Assembly: GCA_022827345.1 (NCBI GenBank) | Contig: JAJDTB010000012.1 | Span: 1 to 62,727 of the forward strand | Reading direction: 5' to 3' | DNA length: 62,727 nucleotides | From: Gemmatimonadota bacterium | Lineage (GTDB): Bacteria; Gemmatimonadota; Gemmatimonadetes; Longimicrobiales; Gaopeijiaceae | Shown: piece by piece, positions 1 through 8,084 of the stretch | Layout of the letters: every line of letters begins with the position of its first letter | Position numbering within the stretch: position 1 is the stretch's first letter | Program-made: the position numbers and the translations under genes | The notes under the pieces: generated by a model | The model's database searches: none | Told to the model about the DNA's origin: nothing | Seen by the model: only the letters and a program-made list of their open reading frames with translations

Positions 1-885
1 CACACCCCCCTGCACGTACTCGGCGACGTCATGCACGCGGCCAACGACGCCCTCCATCCCCCATTTCTCCAACGCCTGCGTGAGCACGCGCGCATCGAAG
101 CGGCACCCGGTCACCTCACCGCGCAGACCGGCCAGGAATACGAACGCGGGGCCGAGCGTCGCGGGATTCTGCCAGCGCGCACGGGTCGTCTTGTCGGCCG
201 CTTCGGCCTGGCGGCGCGTGAGCGAGGTCGGCTTCAGGAAGATGCCCGGGGTCACCGCGTTCACGCTGACGGGCGACCCGGCAAGCTCCAGGGCCAGGCA
301 CCGCGTGAACGCTTCGATCCCGAACTTCGACGCGCAGTACGCGGTCTGGCGTGGGAAGCCCTGTGTGCCCGCACGCGACGAGATGTTGACGATCGAGCCG
401 CCGCGGCGTTGCAGCATCGGCAGGAGGTCGCGCGTCAGAAACACCGGGGCTTCCAGATTGACTCGCAGGGTGCGGTCCCAGTGCTCCCGGTCGAGCGCCT
501 CCACGGGCTGCCGTTCGAGCACGCCGGCGTTGTTCACGATCGCGCGGAGGTTGTCGGCCCCGTCGCCCATCCACCGCACCACCCGCCCCCGCCCTTCCTC
601 CGCCGCCAGGTCGGCCACGCAGACCTCCGCCCTCCCCCCGTCGGCACGAATCCCGCCGGCCGTCCACTCCAGCTCATCGGCCACCTCCGACGTCAGCCAC
701 ACCCGCGCCCCGGCCGCGGCCAGCGCCGCCGCGATCCCGCTCCCCAGCCCCCGCCCCGCCCCGGTCACCAGCACATCGGTCCCGTCGAGCGGCTCTGTCG
801 CAAAACGACCCTGACGTAACGTTAGGGTTTGCTCGCCATCGGCCTCTCCGCGGCCCGCGCCGCCGGTCACACCGCGCTCCACCAC
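1..885 (-). CDS. SDR-family oxidoreductase (3' end beyond window)
   Basis: Short-chain dehydrogenase/reductase, an NAD(P)-dependent cytosolic enzyme; the substrate cannot be told. Visible motifs are the Rossmann TGAGRGLG at about residues 41-48, NNAG near residue 129, the catalytic serine in a NISS segment, and YCASK with Tyr183/Lys187. I chose the GTG at 885 because the reading frame is closed by the stop of the upstream DUF819 gene at 892-894, so translation probably restarts 6 bp downstream; GTG at 882 and 870 are alternatives. The first ~35 residues before the Rossmann strand are poorly conserved, so the true start may be later. The gene runs off the left edge after 295 codons, near the end expected for an SDR. 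It is the last visible gene of a minus-strand operon. Confidence 0.85.
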   Translation of the reverse strand, partial: MVERGVTGGAGRGEADGEQTLTLRQGRFATEPLDGTDVLVTGAGRGLGSGIAAALAAAGARVWLTSEVADELEWTAGGIRADGGRAEVCVADLAAEEGRGRVVRWMGDGADNLRAIVNNAGVLERQPVEALDREHWDRTLRVNLEAPVFLTRDLLPMLQRRGGSIVNISSRAGTQGFPRQTAYCASKFGIEAFTRCLALELAGSPVSVNAVTPGIFLKPTSLTRRQAEAADKTTRARWQNPATLGPAFVFLAGLRGEVTGCRFDARVLTQALEKWGMEGVVGRVHDVAEYVQGGV

Positions 886-891
886 GCACCC

Positions 892-2055
892 CTACCCCAC
901 CAGCACCCGCACCAGCCACGCGCAGGTGAACCCCAGGTAGTTGCCCAGCGCGTACCCGAAGATCCCCACGATGACCGCCGGCGCCACCAGGCGGTGCCAC
1001 TTCATCGCCATCCCGATCGCCAGCGCCGAGCCCGGCCCCCCGATCGCCGCCTGACTCGCGATCGATACCGTCGGCAGGTCCACCCGCAGGAGCCACCCGA
1101 TGCCGTAGGCCACAACCATGTGCACCCCGATGATCGCGATCATGAAGGTGAAGATCGGCGCGCCGGCTTCAACCACGCGGCCCAGCTCCGACGCCGCCCC
1201 GAGCACGATGAAGAAGATGTGGAGCGCGAAATACGACAGCACCTCGGCGCCGCGCAGCTTCCGAACCCAGGGCAGCTGCGCGACGATCAGCGCCATCGTG
1301 GTCAGCCAGAGCACCTCGGGGATCGCCGGCATCATTCCGTTCAGGATCCGCGCCAGCCAGAGGGCGAGCAGCGGCAGCGCCCCCAGGATGGCCAGGTCGG
1401 TGATGCTCATGTCGGAATCGGTCCAGCGCCGGCGCATGGCGTCTTCGTCGACGTCATCTCCATCCGGGCCCGCCGCCGTCCGCGCCCACGCCCCCGCCAG
1501 CTTCGTCCGGCGCAGGAACATCGACGCCAGTACGCCGGCCAGCCACACCTGCAGGAGCAGATAGGGCACGGTGGAGAGGTTGTCGGCGAGCGCCGCCGCG
1601 GCGAAGGTGCTCGGGTCCGTGTCCAGCCCCTGGCCGACCGCCGCGAAGTTCATCCCGCCCCCCGCAAAGGCCGCCGAGAAGGCCCCGGCCAGCTTCCAGG
1701 TCTCGGCGCCGACCCATCCGGACATCGTGATGCCCGCCGCAAAGCCGCCGATCAGACTGCCCACGCACGCCGCGAGGTACGCCACGAGCAACGGACGCCC
1801 CGCCGCGGCCAGCTCCCGCAGCTGCGTCCCCATGATCACCAGCACGATCGCGTACGGGATCGCGAAGGTGAACACGCCCTCGTGCACCGGCCCGGTGTGG
1901 TCGATCACCCCCACGTTCGCGAGCGTGATGCCGAGCAGCGTGCACACCACCGCCGAACTGATCTTCCTGATCGGCTCGTAGCGCTCCTCCAGCCAGCGCG
2001 CAAACGCCACCACCGCCAGCATGAAGGCCAGGACCAGAACCGGTTCTCGTATCAT
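892..2055 (-). CDS. DUF819 (YjcL-like) integral membrane protein
   Basis: A 387-aa polytopic inner-membrane protein of the DUF819 family. About ten hydrophobic segments cover the length, starting within the first 20 residues (MIREPVLVLAFMLAVVAFA), with glycine-rich re-entrant-looking stretches (FAGGGMNFAA, IGGPGSALAIGMA). The family is uncharacterised but looks like a carboxylate-type transporter. ATG at 2055 gives the usual family length. It lies 43 bp after the hydroxyacid dehydrogenase and its stop is 6 bp before the SDR start, so the three are probably co-transcribed. With a ligase, a 2-hydroxyacid dehydrogenase and an SDR around it, uptake or efflux of an organic acid is a reasonable guess, no more. 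Confidence 0.85.
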   Translation of the reverse strand: MIREPVLVLAFMLAVVAFARWLEERYEPIRKISSAVVCTLLGITLANVGVIDHTGPVHEGVFTFAIPYAIVLVIMGTQLRELAAAGRPLLVAYLAACVGSLIGGFAAGITMSGWVGAETWKLAGAFSAAFAGGGMNFAAVGQGLDTDPSTFAAAALADNLSTVPYLLLQVWLAGVLASMFLRRTKLAGAWARTAAGPDGDDVDEDAMRRRWTDSDMSITDLAILGALPLLALWLARILNGMMPAIPEVLWLTTMALIVAQLPWVRKLRGAEVLSYFALHIFFIVLGAASELGRVVEAGAPIFTFMIAIIGVHMVVAYGIGWLLRVDLPTVSIASQAAIGGPGSALAIGMAMKWHRLVAPAVIVGIFGYALGNYLGFTCAWLVRVLVG

Positions 2056-2098
2056 GGGATCACCGTGGATCGGGTTCGTGTTTGGGGGGTCGCTGCGC

Positions 2099-3121
2099 TC
2101 AGGGCGATGCGGTCCCTGCGCCGACCAGTCCGCGCAACCCGCCCCCGTCGCGCACGGCTACGAGGTTAGCCACCACGTCCCTGGCCATGCCAACCTGGCC
2201 GCCCCCCGAGCCTCCGCCCATGTGCGGCGAGAAGAGGACGTTCGGCGCGCCGATGAGCGGGTTGTCCGCGGGGAGCGGCTCGTCGAGGAAGACGTCCAGC
2301 CCGGCGCCGGCAATCTGCCCCGCCTGGAGCGCGCCGAGGAGCGCGGCTTCGTCGACCAGCCCGCCGCGGGCGGTGTTGACCAGGATCGCGTCGCGCTTCA
2401 TGTGGCTCAGCGCCTTGGCGTCGATGATGTGCTCGGTGTGCGGCGTGTGCGGCGCATGCAGGCTGACGATGTCGCTTGCGGCGAGCAGGTCGCGCAGGGG
2501 CATGTAGCGCACGCCAGCCATCTGCTCGTGCCGGCGCGGCAGCGGCGATCGCTTGTGGTACACGACCTCCATGTCGAACGCGCGAGCGCGCCGGGCGACC
2601 TCGAGGCCGATGCCGCCCAGCCCCACCAGCCCGAGGACGCGGCCGTGCAGCTGCAGGATGTCGTCGTAGCCGAGCCAGTTGAAGGCGATCTTGCGCTCGG
2701 TCGTGCGGACGGGCTCGACCCCCTGGCCCAGGTACTCCGCGTTACGGGTCCCGCGGTGGCCCGGGACCACCTTGCGGTACAGGCCGAGCATCAGCGCAAG
2801 GGTCTGCTCGGCCACCGCGATCGCGCCCCGGTGCGGCAGGGCCGACACGGGGACGCCCGCTGCCGTTGCGGCCTCCATGTCGACCGCCCACGGGGCCCGG
2901 CCCTGCACCTGGATCAGGCGGAGTCCGCGCGTTGCCTCGATCAAATCGGCGTCGACGGGGCGCGTCGCCGTGACCACCGCGTCCACTCCCGCGGCCGCAT
3001 CCCGGAGTGCGGCACCATCCAGCTTCCCGCCCCAGGTAATTCCGACTCCGGCTTCGTTGGCGATGCGGTCAAAGAGGGTGCGGACCCAGTCCGCCAGGGG
3101 CTCGATGTGGAGGGTTCGCAA
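2099..3121 (-). CDS. D-2-hydroxyacid dehydrogenase family protein
   Basis: NAD-dependent D-isomer 2-hydroxyacid dehydrogenase, interconverting a 2-keto acid and a D-2-hydroxy acid in the cytosol. The nucleotide-binding loop is GLVGLGGIGLEVARRA, followed by the family's NTARGGLVDE segment (catalytic Arg) and a DVFLDEPLP segment (Glu). The usual C-terminal catalytic His is in FSPHMGG. The reading frame is open far upstream but overlaps the ligase gene; I chose TTG at 3121, giving LRTLHIEPLADWV at the N-terminus, which fits the first beta strand and a 340-aa protein. GTG at 3201 would add 27 unconserved residues. It sits between the CoA-ligase-like gene (113 bp) and the DUF819 gene (43 bp), all on the minus strand. 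Confidence 0.85.
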   Translation of the reverse strand: MRTLHIEPLADWVRTLFDRIANEAGVGITWGGKLDGAALRDAAAGVDAVVTATRPVDADLIEATRGLRLIQVQGRAPWAVDMEAATAAGVPVSALPHRGAIAVAEQTLALMLGLYRKVVPGHRGTRNAEYLGQGVEPVRTTERKIAFNWLGYDDILQLHGRVLGLVGLGGIGLEVARRARAFDMEVVYHKRSPLPRRHEQMAGVRYMPLRDLLAASDIVSLHAPHTPHTEHIIDAKALSHMKRDAILVNTARGGLVDEAALLGALQAGQIAGAGLDVFLDEPLPADNPLIGAPNVLFSPHMGGGSGGGQVGMARDVVANLVAVRDGGGLRGLVGAGTASP

Positions 3122-3234
3122 TGTGGTGGCGAATCGGTTGAGGTGGATGGGAAAGCGGCGGGGGAAGTTAGGGAGGGGCTCCGGGGTGCGCGAGGGCACT
3201 CGAACTCCAGACAGCCGGGTTGACGACGGCCGGG

Positions 3235-4578
3235 CTAGCCCAATGCCCGATGGTCCGTCACCCGCCGCGCCTTGACCGGAAAGCGCGGCAGCGTCCCGGC
3301 CGGCACGGCCCGGACATCGACGCGCAGCCCCAGCGCTTCGCGCAGAGCCCGCGCCATGCGCGCCGTCCGCGCGTCGGTATCGCCGCCCCTCAACTCCACC
3401 CGCACTACGACCTCGTCGCGCCTCCCCCGGCGGTACAGATCCACCGCAAACTCCCCCGCCGCACGATACCCCCGGAGCACGTTTTCGACGGCGCTGGGAT
3501 AGAACTCGACTCCCCGAACGATCACTTTCTGGTCCAGCCTGCCCAGAACGCCGCCCATCAGGCGACGGTAGCGACTGCCGCACGCGCACGGCCGATCGTG
3601 CAGACGCCCGAAGTCACCCGTGCGGTAGCGGATGGCAGGCATCCCGGCGCGCCCGAGGTTGGTGACGACGAGCTCCCCCTCCTCCGCCGGCGCGCCTGTT
3701 ACCGGATCGACCACCTCGAAGATGTACTCGCCCTCGTTGAAGTGGACTCCGTCCTGGGCGTGGCACTCGAAGCCCCAGGCGCCCACTTCGGTTGCGCCCG
3801 CGTGGTCGAATACTCCCGCGCCGAAGGCTTCGCCGAGCCGGACCTTGGTGGCCGGCAGGCTCGCACCCGGCTCGCCCGGGTGGATGGTGACGCGCAGCGC
3901 GGAATCCCGCAGGTCGATCCCTGCCTCGGCGGCGACCTCGGCGAGCCGCAGCGCATAGGTGGGCGTGCACACCATGACCGTCGGCCGGTCGACCATAATG
4001 GCCCGTACGCGCTGGAACGAGTCCTTTCCGCCGCCCGGAAGGACGAGGCAGCCGAGGCGCCGCGCACCTTCCACTCCGCTCCACACTCCGAGAAACGGCC
4101 CGAATGAGAATGGAAAGAACACCCGGTCGGCCCGGGTGACGCCCGCGGCCCGGAAGACCCTGGCCCAGCACTTCGCCAGCCAGTCCCAGCTGTCGGCCGT
4201 GTCGAGCCAGCGCAGCCCTTGCCCCGACGTTCCCGAGGTGTGGTGCTCCTGCACGTAGCGCTCCAGCGGGAATGTCGGGAGCGTGCCGTACGGCGGGGTC
4301 TGCGCCTGGTCGTCCAGCAGTTCGTCCTTCGTCGTGAAGGGAAGGCGGGCGAGGTCGTCGAGGCGCGTCAGGTCGGCGGCGGTGCCCACCCCGGCGCTGG
4401 CCAGTTTGTTGCGATAGAAGTCGTTGCCCTTCAGGACCGGGTCCAGTTCGGCGCGGAGGCGGGTGAGCTGGGTGCGCTCCAGCGCCGCGGGATCGAGTTG
4501 CTCTTCGGGGTCCAGTGTGGCCGCCGAGTCGGCGCTGTCGGGCAAGCGTTCATCGCCTTCGGTCGAGTGGGCTTTCAT
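3235..4578 (-). CDS. Phenylacetate-CoA ligase-like AMP-forming ligase
   Basis: A 447-aa adenylate-forming enzyme of the PaaK type, activating a carboxylic acid with ATP, usually to its CoA thioester. The P-loop-like HHTSGTSGQG lies near residue 120, followed by DHAGATEVGAWGFEC, YRTGDFG, a Cys pair in RPCACGS and the hinge/C-terminal GVEFYPSAVENVL with a lysine in LPRFPVKARR. Length matches PaaK relatives. ATG at 4578 is the only start that excludes the low-quality upstream extension. Its natural substrate is not evident; aromatic or hydroxy acids are the likeliest given the 2-hydroxyacid dehydrogenase downstream. It is the first gene of the minus-strand operon and is divergent from the permease at 4764. 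Confidence 0.85.
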   Translation of the reverse strand: MKAHSTEGDERLPDSADSAATLDPEEQLDPAALERTQLTRLRAELDPVLKGNDFYRNKLASAGVGTAADLTRLDDLARLPFTTKDELLDDQAQTPPYGTLPTFPLERYVQEHHTSGTSGQGLRWLDTADSWDWLAKCWARVFRAAGVTRADRVFFPFSFGPFLGVWSGVEGARRLGCLVLPGGGKDSFQRVRAIMVDRPTVMVCTPTYALRLAEVAAEAGIDLRDSALRVTIHPGEPGASLPATKVRLGEAFGAGVFDHAGATEVGAWGFECHAQDGVHFNEGEYIFEVVDPVTGAPAEEGELVVTNLGRAGMPAIRYRTGDFGRLHDRPCACGSRYRRLMGGVLGRLDQKVIVRGVEFYPSAVENVLRGYRAAGEFAVDLYRRGRRDEVVVRVELRGGDTDARTARMARALREALGLRVDVRAVPAGTLPRFPVKARRVTDHRALG

Positions 4579-4763
4579 CTGGTCAGGCCGGAAGGAGGGG
4601 TTGTAATGTCGATGTGACAGTGCGGTTCGGCGAGCGTAGCGGTTCAGTACGGCTGCATCGGTGCTCGGATAGCCGAGAGATTTCCGGGACAGGACACTAG
4701 CAATAGCGCCAGCTGAATGAAAACCGTGGAAACCACACCCGCGCTCCAGCGGACGGCAGGTGC
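4579..4763. promoter_or_regulatory. Divergent intergenic region, probable promoters for both operons
   Basis: This 185-bp gap separates two operons transcribed away from each other, so it must hold the start signals of both. I see no convincing -35/-10 pair and no operator palindrome. A modest AT-richer patch lies at about 4608-4620 and again at 4684-4725. Confidence 0.35.
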
Positions 4764-6524
4764 ATGAGACCGGACGAGGCTCTCCGCTACCAGGCGTCCG
4801 ACCCGATCGCACGGCCGCTCGCCTTCGGTCTCGGACTGCAACTCGCCGTTCTCACGCTGAACTCGGCGGTGTTGCTGCCCACCATCGTCTTTCGGGCTGC
4901 GGACGCGGAGCGATTCCTGGTGTGGGCGGTCTTCGCCGGCATGCTGGCCTGCGGCATCATCACCATCGTGCAGGCGATCAGGCTGAGGCGGTTCGGCGCC
5001 GGATACCTGATGCTCCACGGGGCCTCCTCGCCTTTCATCGCCGTTTGCGTCGCCGCGCTTCTTCAGGGGGGACCGACGATGCTCGCGACGCTCGTGTTGG
5101 CGTCGGGGCTGGCACAGGCCGTGTTTTCCGAACGTCTGGCCCTGTTGCACCGACTCCTGACGCCCGTAGTGACTGGCACGGTGATCATGCTGCTGCCGGT
5201 TACCGTCATGCCGATTCTCTTCCGCATGCTCGACGAGGTGCCAGGCGGGGCTCCGGCGGTGGCCGGTCCCCTGTGCGCCTTCGCAACGCTGGCAACGGGC
5301 GTGGGGATCTACCTCAAGGGAACCGGCGGGCTGCGCCGATGGGCGCCCGTGGCAGGGATCGCAGCCGGATCTCTCGTGGGCGCGCTATTCGGGATCTACG
5401 AAACCGGGCTGGTGGCGAATGCGGCCTGGATCGGCGTGCCGCAGGGCCGCCCACCGGGCCTCGATCTGAGTTTCGGCCCGGCTTTCTGGGCGCTTCTGCC
5501 GGCGTTTCTGTTCATTGCGCTCGTCGGGGCCACCAAGTCCGTCGGCGTGGCGGTGGCGACCCAGCGGGTATCGTGGCGCGGCCCACGCGCTGTGGATTTT
5601 CGTTCCGTACAGGGCGCCGTGGCGGCCGAGGGGGTCGGGAACGCCGTGGCCGGTCTGGCGGGCGCAATTCCCAACACCCTGCATCCCACGCCGATCGCTG
5701 GGATCGAGACGACCGGCGTGGCAGCCCGCAGCGTGGGTGTTGCCGCCGGGCTCGCGCTGATCGTCCTGGCGTGCCTGCCCAAGCTGGTCGCGGTGATTCT
5801 CGCAATACCGGACGCGGTCGCGGCGGCGTCGATCGCCGTCGTCATGTGCATGTTGTTCGTGGTCGGTATGCGCGAGGCGGTCTCCGGAACCCGAACCAAT
5901 CCGAGAAACGGTCTCATCGCGGGGATCTCGGTGTGGGCGGGCATTGCTGTCGAGTTCGACCTGGTCTTCGCGGATTACCTGGCCGAACTGGCCGGTGGCC
6001 TGCTAAACAACGGGATGACCGCGGGCGGCCTGGTGGCGATCCTGCTCGCAACCGTAACGATGCCCCGCACGGCACGGTTCGGGGGAAGCCTCGACGTGGC
6101 CGAACTGCCCAGGATGAGAGACTTCATCGCCGGATTTGCCCGCCGTCATGGGTTCGAGGCGTCTGCTGAGCGCATGGTGGCTGCCTGCGAGGAGACGTTG
6201 CTGATGCTCCTCGAGTCCCGGGGTGCCGGAACGGGGCAGGCCGACGCCGACCACAAGGAACGCGCGCTTCTGATCACCGCGTCCAGGGAGGACGGACACG
6301 CCGTCCTGCAATTCAAGGCGGCCGCTCCGGGGCAGGAAGAACTGAACCTGCAGGATCGATTGGCATGGCTTGGAGACGAGGCTCCTGGCGCGCCGGAAGA
6401 GCAGGAGATCTCGCTCAGGCTGCTTCGACATCTGGCATGTTCCGTTCGGCATCAACAGTTTCGCAACGTGGATATCGTCACCCTGAAGGTTGCGGCCGAG
6501 CGGCGGGCCGGCGGGAAGCGCTGA
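4764..6524 (+). CDS. NCS2/uracil-xanthine permease-like protein with RsbW-like C-terminal domain
   Basis: A 586-aa protein. Residues 1 to about 440 form a polytopic permease of the nucleobase-ascorbate (NCS2) type, with the family signature in the segment QGAVAAEGVGNAVAGL and following IPNT. Such proteins are proton- or sodium-coupled importers of nucleobases or similar compounds. Residues ~447-586 form a soluble extension unusual for the family: a helix resembling the N-box region of RsbW/GHKL ATPases (MVAACEETLLML) and a terminal SLRLLRHLACSVRHQQ then VDIVTLKV, resembling their last helix and strand, but no DxGxG ATP motif. ATG at 4764 gives a short cytosolic lead. It heads the TRAP/amidase operon, its stop lying 1 bp before the next start. 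A close paralogue is at 55616-57391. Confidence 0.8.
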   Translation: MRPDEALRYQASDPIARPLAFGLGLQLAVLTLNSAVLLPTIVFRAADAERFLVWAVFAGMLACGIITIVQAIRLRRFGAGYLMLHGASSPFIAVCVAALLQGGPTMLATLVLASGLAQAVFSERLALLHRLLTPVVTGTVIMLLPVTVMPILFRMLDEVPGGAPAVAGPLCAFATLATGVGIYLKGTGGLRRWAPVAGIAAGSLVGALFGIYETGLVANAAWIGVPQGRPPGLDLSFGPAFWALLPAFLFIALVGATKSVGVAVATQRVSWRGPRAVDFRSVQGAVAAEGVGNAVAGLAGAIPNTLHPTPIAGIETTGVAARSVGVAAGLALIVLACLPKLVAVILAIPDAVAAASIAVVMCMLFVVGMREAVSGTRTNPRNGLIAGISVWAGIAVEFDLVFADYLAELAGGLLNNGMTAGGLVAILLATVTMPRTARFGGSLDVAELPRMRDFIAGFARRHGFEASAERMVAACEETLLMLLESRGAGTGQADADHKERALLITASREDGHAVLQFKAAAPGQEELNLQDRLAWLGDEAPGAPEEQEISLRLLRHLACSVRHQQFRNVDIVTLKVAAERRAGGKR

Positions 6525-6525
6525 C

Positions 6526-7542
6526 GTGTTGAACTCACGGCCGCTTCGCTGCGCGCCGCTCGCGCCCCTGCTGTTCCTTGTGGTACCGGGCTGCTCACCT
6601 CGGGCGGATTACGATTCAGACGGCAGATCTCTGGTCCTGGCGCATTTCATGTCGCCTCTGAGCAGCGTGCGAGTCGACGTGGTGGTCCCGTTTGCGGAGC
6701 GATTGGCGGAGCTCTCCGAAGGCAGGCTGACGGTGACCGAGTACATGGGGGGAGCTCTCGGCTCCTCGCCTCGCGGATACTACTCCATGCTGCTCGACGG
6801 GGTGGCGGACGTTGTCGCCACCCTCCCCGGATACACTTCCGCGGTATTCCCCATGACGGTGCTCAGCGTATATCCGGGCGTCTGCAACAGCGCGATCGAC
6901 TGCACAAACGCGCTGCAGCGGGCCCGGCCGGTGCTGGAGGGCGAATACAGGGCGAAGGTGCTGGCGATCTGGTCCGCGACCCCTCCCGTGCTGCTCACCC
7001 GCGACAGGCCCGTCCGCAAGCTGGAGGATCTGCAGGGGCTCAAGCTGCGCGTGTCGTCGCGCCTCGAGATGCCATTTGTCGAAGCGCTGGGCGCGAGCCC
7101 CGTGATGCAGCCGATTTCGGAGGTCCAGCAGAATCTGTACAACGGGGTCATCGACGGCGTTGTGATCACCGCCGGGGGGATCCTTCCGTACCAGTTGCAG
7201 GAAGCGGCCGCCTACGTGACGACCTGGCTGCCCCTCTCCGCCGCTCCGTTTGTTCTGTTGATGAACCAGGATGCCTACGCGTCGCTTTCCGCGCGGGAGA
7301 AAAGCTGGGTGGACCAGGCGTCGGACGCGTCGCTGTCCCTGTCGGGAGCCCGGGGTTACGAGGCCACCAGTGCCCGCGGGCTCAGGGTGGCCAGCGAGGC
7401 TGGTGTTGAACTGATCGATCTCCCGAACCAGGAGAAGGCGCGTTTCGAGGACGCGGTCGCGGGCACCTACCAGGCGCAACTCTCCCGAAAGCTCGGTGAC
7501 CTGACCGTGGCCGAGGTCATCGAGCGGTTCCGCGCGAAGTGA
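6526..7542 (+). CDS. dctP: TRAP transporter solute-binding lipoprotein (DctP family)
   Basis: Extracytoplasmic binding protein of a tripartite ATP-independent periplasmic transporter, 338 aa. It starts at GTG 6526 (TTG 6529 possible), preceded by GGGAAG about 8 bases upstream, and opens with a lipoprotein signal ending in VVPGC, so it is probably membrane-anchored. DctP hallmarks are LRVSSRLEMPFVEALGASP, containing the ligand-binding arginine region, and EVQQNLYNGVIDGV. It begins 1 bp after the permease stop and overlaps dctQ by 4 bp (GTGA). Ligands of the family are mostly carboxylates or amino acid derivatives; the amidase at the operon end suggests an amide or amino acid-like ligand here, which is inference. 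Confidence 0.9.
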   Translation: MLNSRPLRCAPLAPLLFLVVPGCSPRADYDSDGRSLVLAHFMSPLSSVRVDVVVPFAERLAELSEGRLTVTEYMGGALGSSPRGYYSMLLDGVADVVATLPGYTSAVFPMTVLSVYPGVCNSAIDCTNALQRARPVLEGEYRAKVLAIWSATPPVLLTRDRPVRKLEDLQGLKLRVSSRLEMPFVEALGASPVMQPISEVQQNLYNGVIDGVVITAGGILPYQLQEAAAYVTTWLPLSAAPFVLLMNQDAYASLSAREKSWVDQASDASLSLSGARGYEATSARGLRVASEAGVELIDLPNQEKARFEDAVAGTYQAQLSRKLGDLTVAEVIERFRAK

Positions 7543-8084
7543 CGGGTTCGCGCCGAAAACCGGGTCGGGATCGCAACCGGGTCCGTGACGCGCTCCAACG
7601 GAGTCTGGCCACCGCCTGTTCAATCACCGGAGGGACGGCGCTTCTCCTGCTTCTGGGCATCACCGTGGCCGAGGTTGTCGCGCGCTATCTAATCGGTGTT
7701 TCCCTGCTGGGCGCCGAGGATCTCGTGACGATGAGCCTCACGGTGCTCGTTGCGGCCGCGGTGGTCTGTGCGGCACAGGAGGGCGGACACGTGTCCGTCG
7801 ACCTTGCAGGGCGCTTCGACGGCGGCCGCGCCAGGCGAGCGGCCGACGCCGTCGCGCGGCTTCTGGGCGCAGGAGCCACAGCGATCGTGGCCCTGGCACT
7901 CTTCGTCAAGGGCAGCTGCGGTCTCGGGTGCGGCGAGGTTACCGGGAGCCTTGCCATCGTGCACACTCCGTTCTACTACGCGCTGGGTGTGTCCATGGCG
8001 ACGTACTCTGTGCTTCTGGCGTCCCGGATAATCGGGCGACCTGTCGCGTCCGACACGGATGACTCGCGCGGGCAGGGCATCTGA
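7539..8084 (+). CDS. dctQ: TRAP transporter small permease (DctQ)
   Basis: A 181-aa inner-membrane subunit with four hydrophobic helices (about residues 30-50, 63-82, 103-124 and 138-160). The first two are linked by EVVARYLIGVSLLGAEDL, the typical DctQ segment with its conserved Arg and Glu. It scaffolds the large permease DctM. GTG start inside the dctP stop (GTGA) and an overlap of one base with dctM (TGATG) show translational coupling. Nothing unusual in the sequence. Confidence 0.9.
   Translation: MTGSRRKPGRDRNRVRDALQRSLATACSITGGTALLLLLGITVAEVVARYLIGVSLLGAEDLVTMSLTVLVAAAVVCAAQEGGHVSVDLAGRFDGGRARRAADAVARLLGAGATAIVALALFVKGSCGLGCGEVTGSLAIVHTPFYYALGVSMATYSVLLASRIIGRPVASDTDDSRGQGI

Noticed and set aside
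31-819. Open plus-strand frames over the first 820 bases
   Set aside because: They are Arg/Pro/Ala-rich antisense shadows; the minus strand encodes a clear SDR with TGAGRGLG and YCASK.
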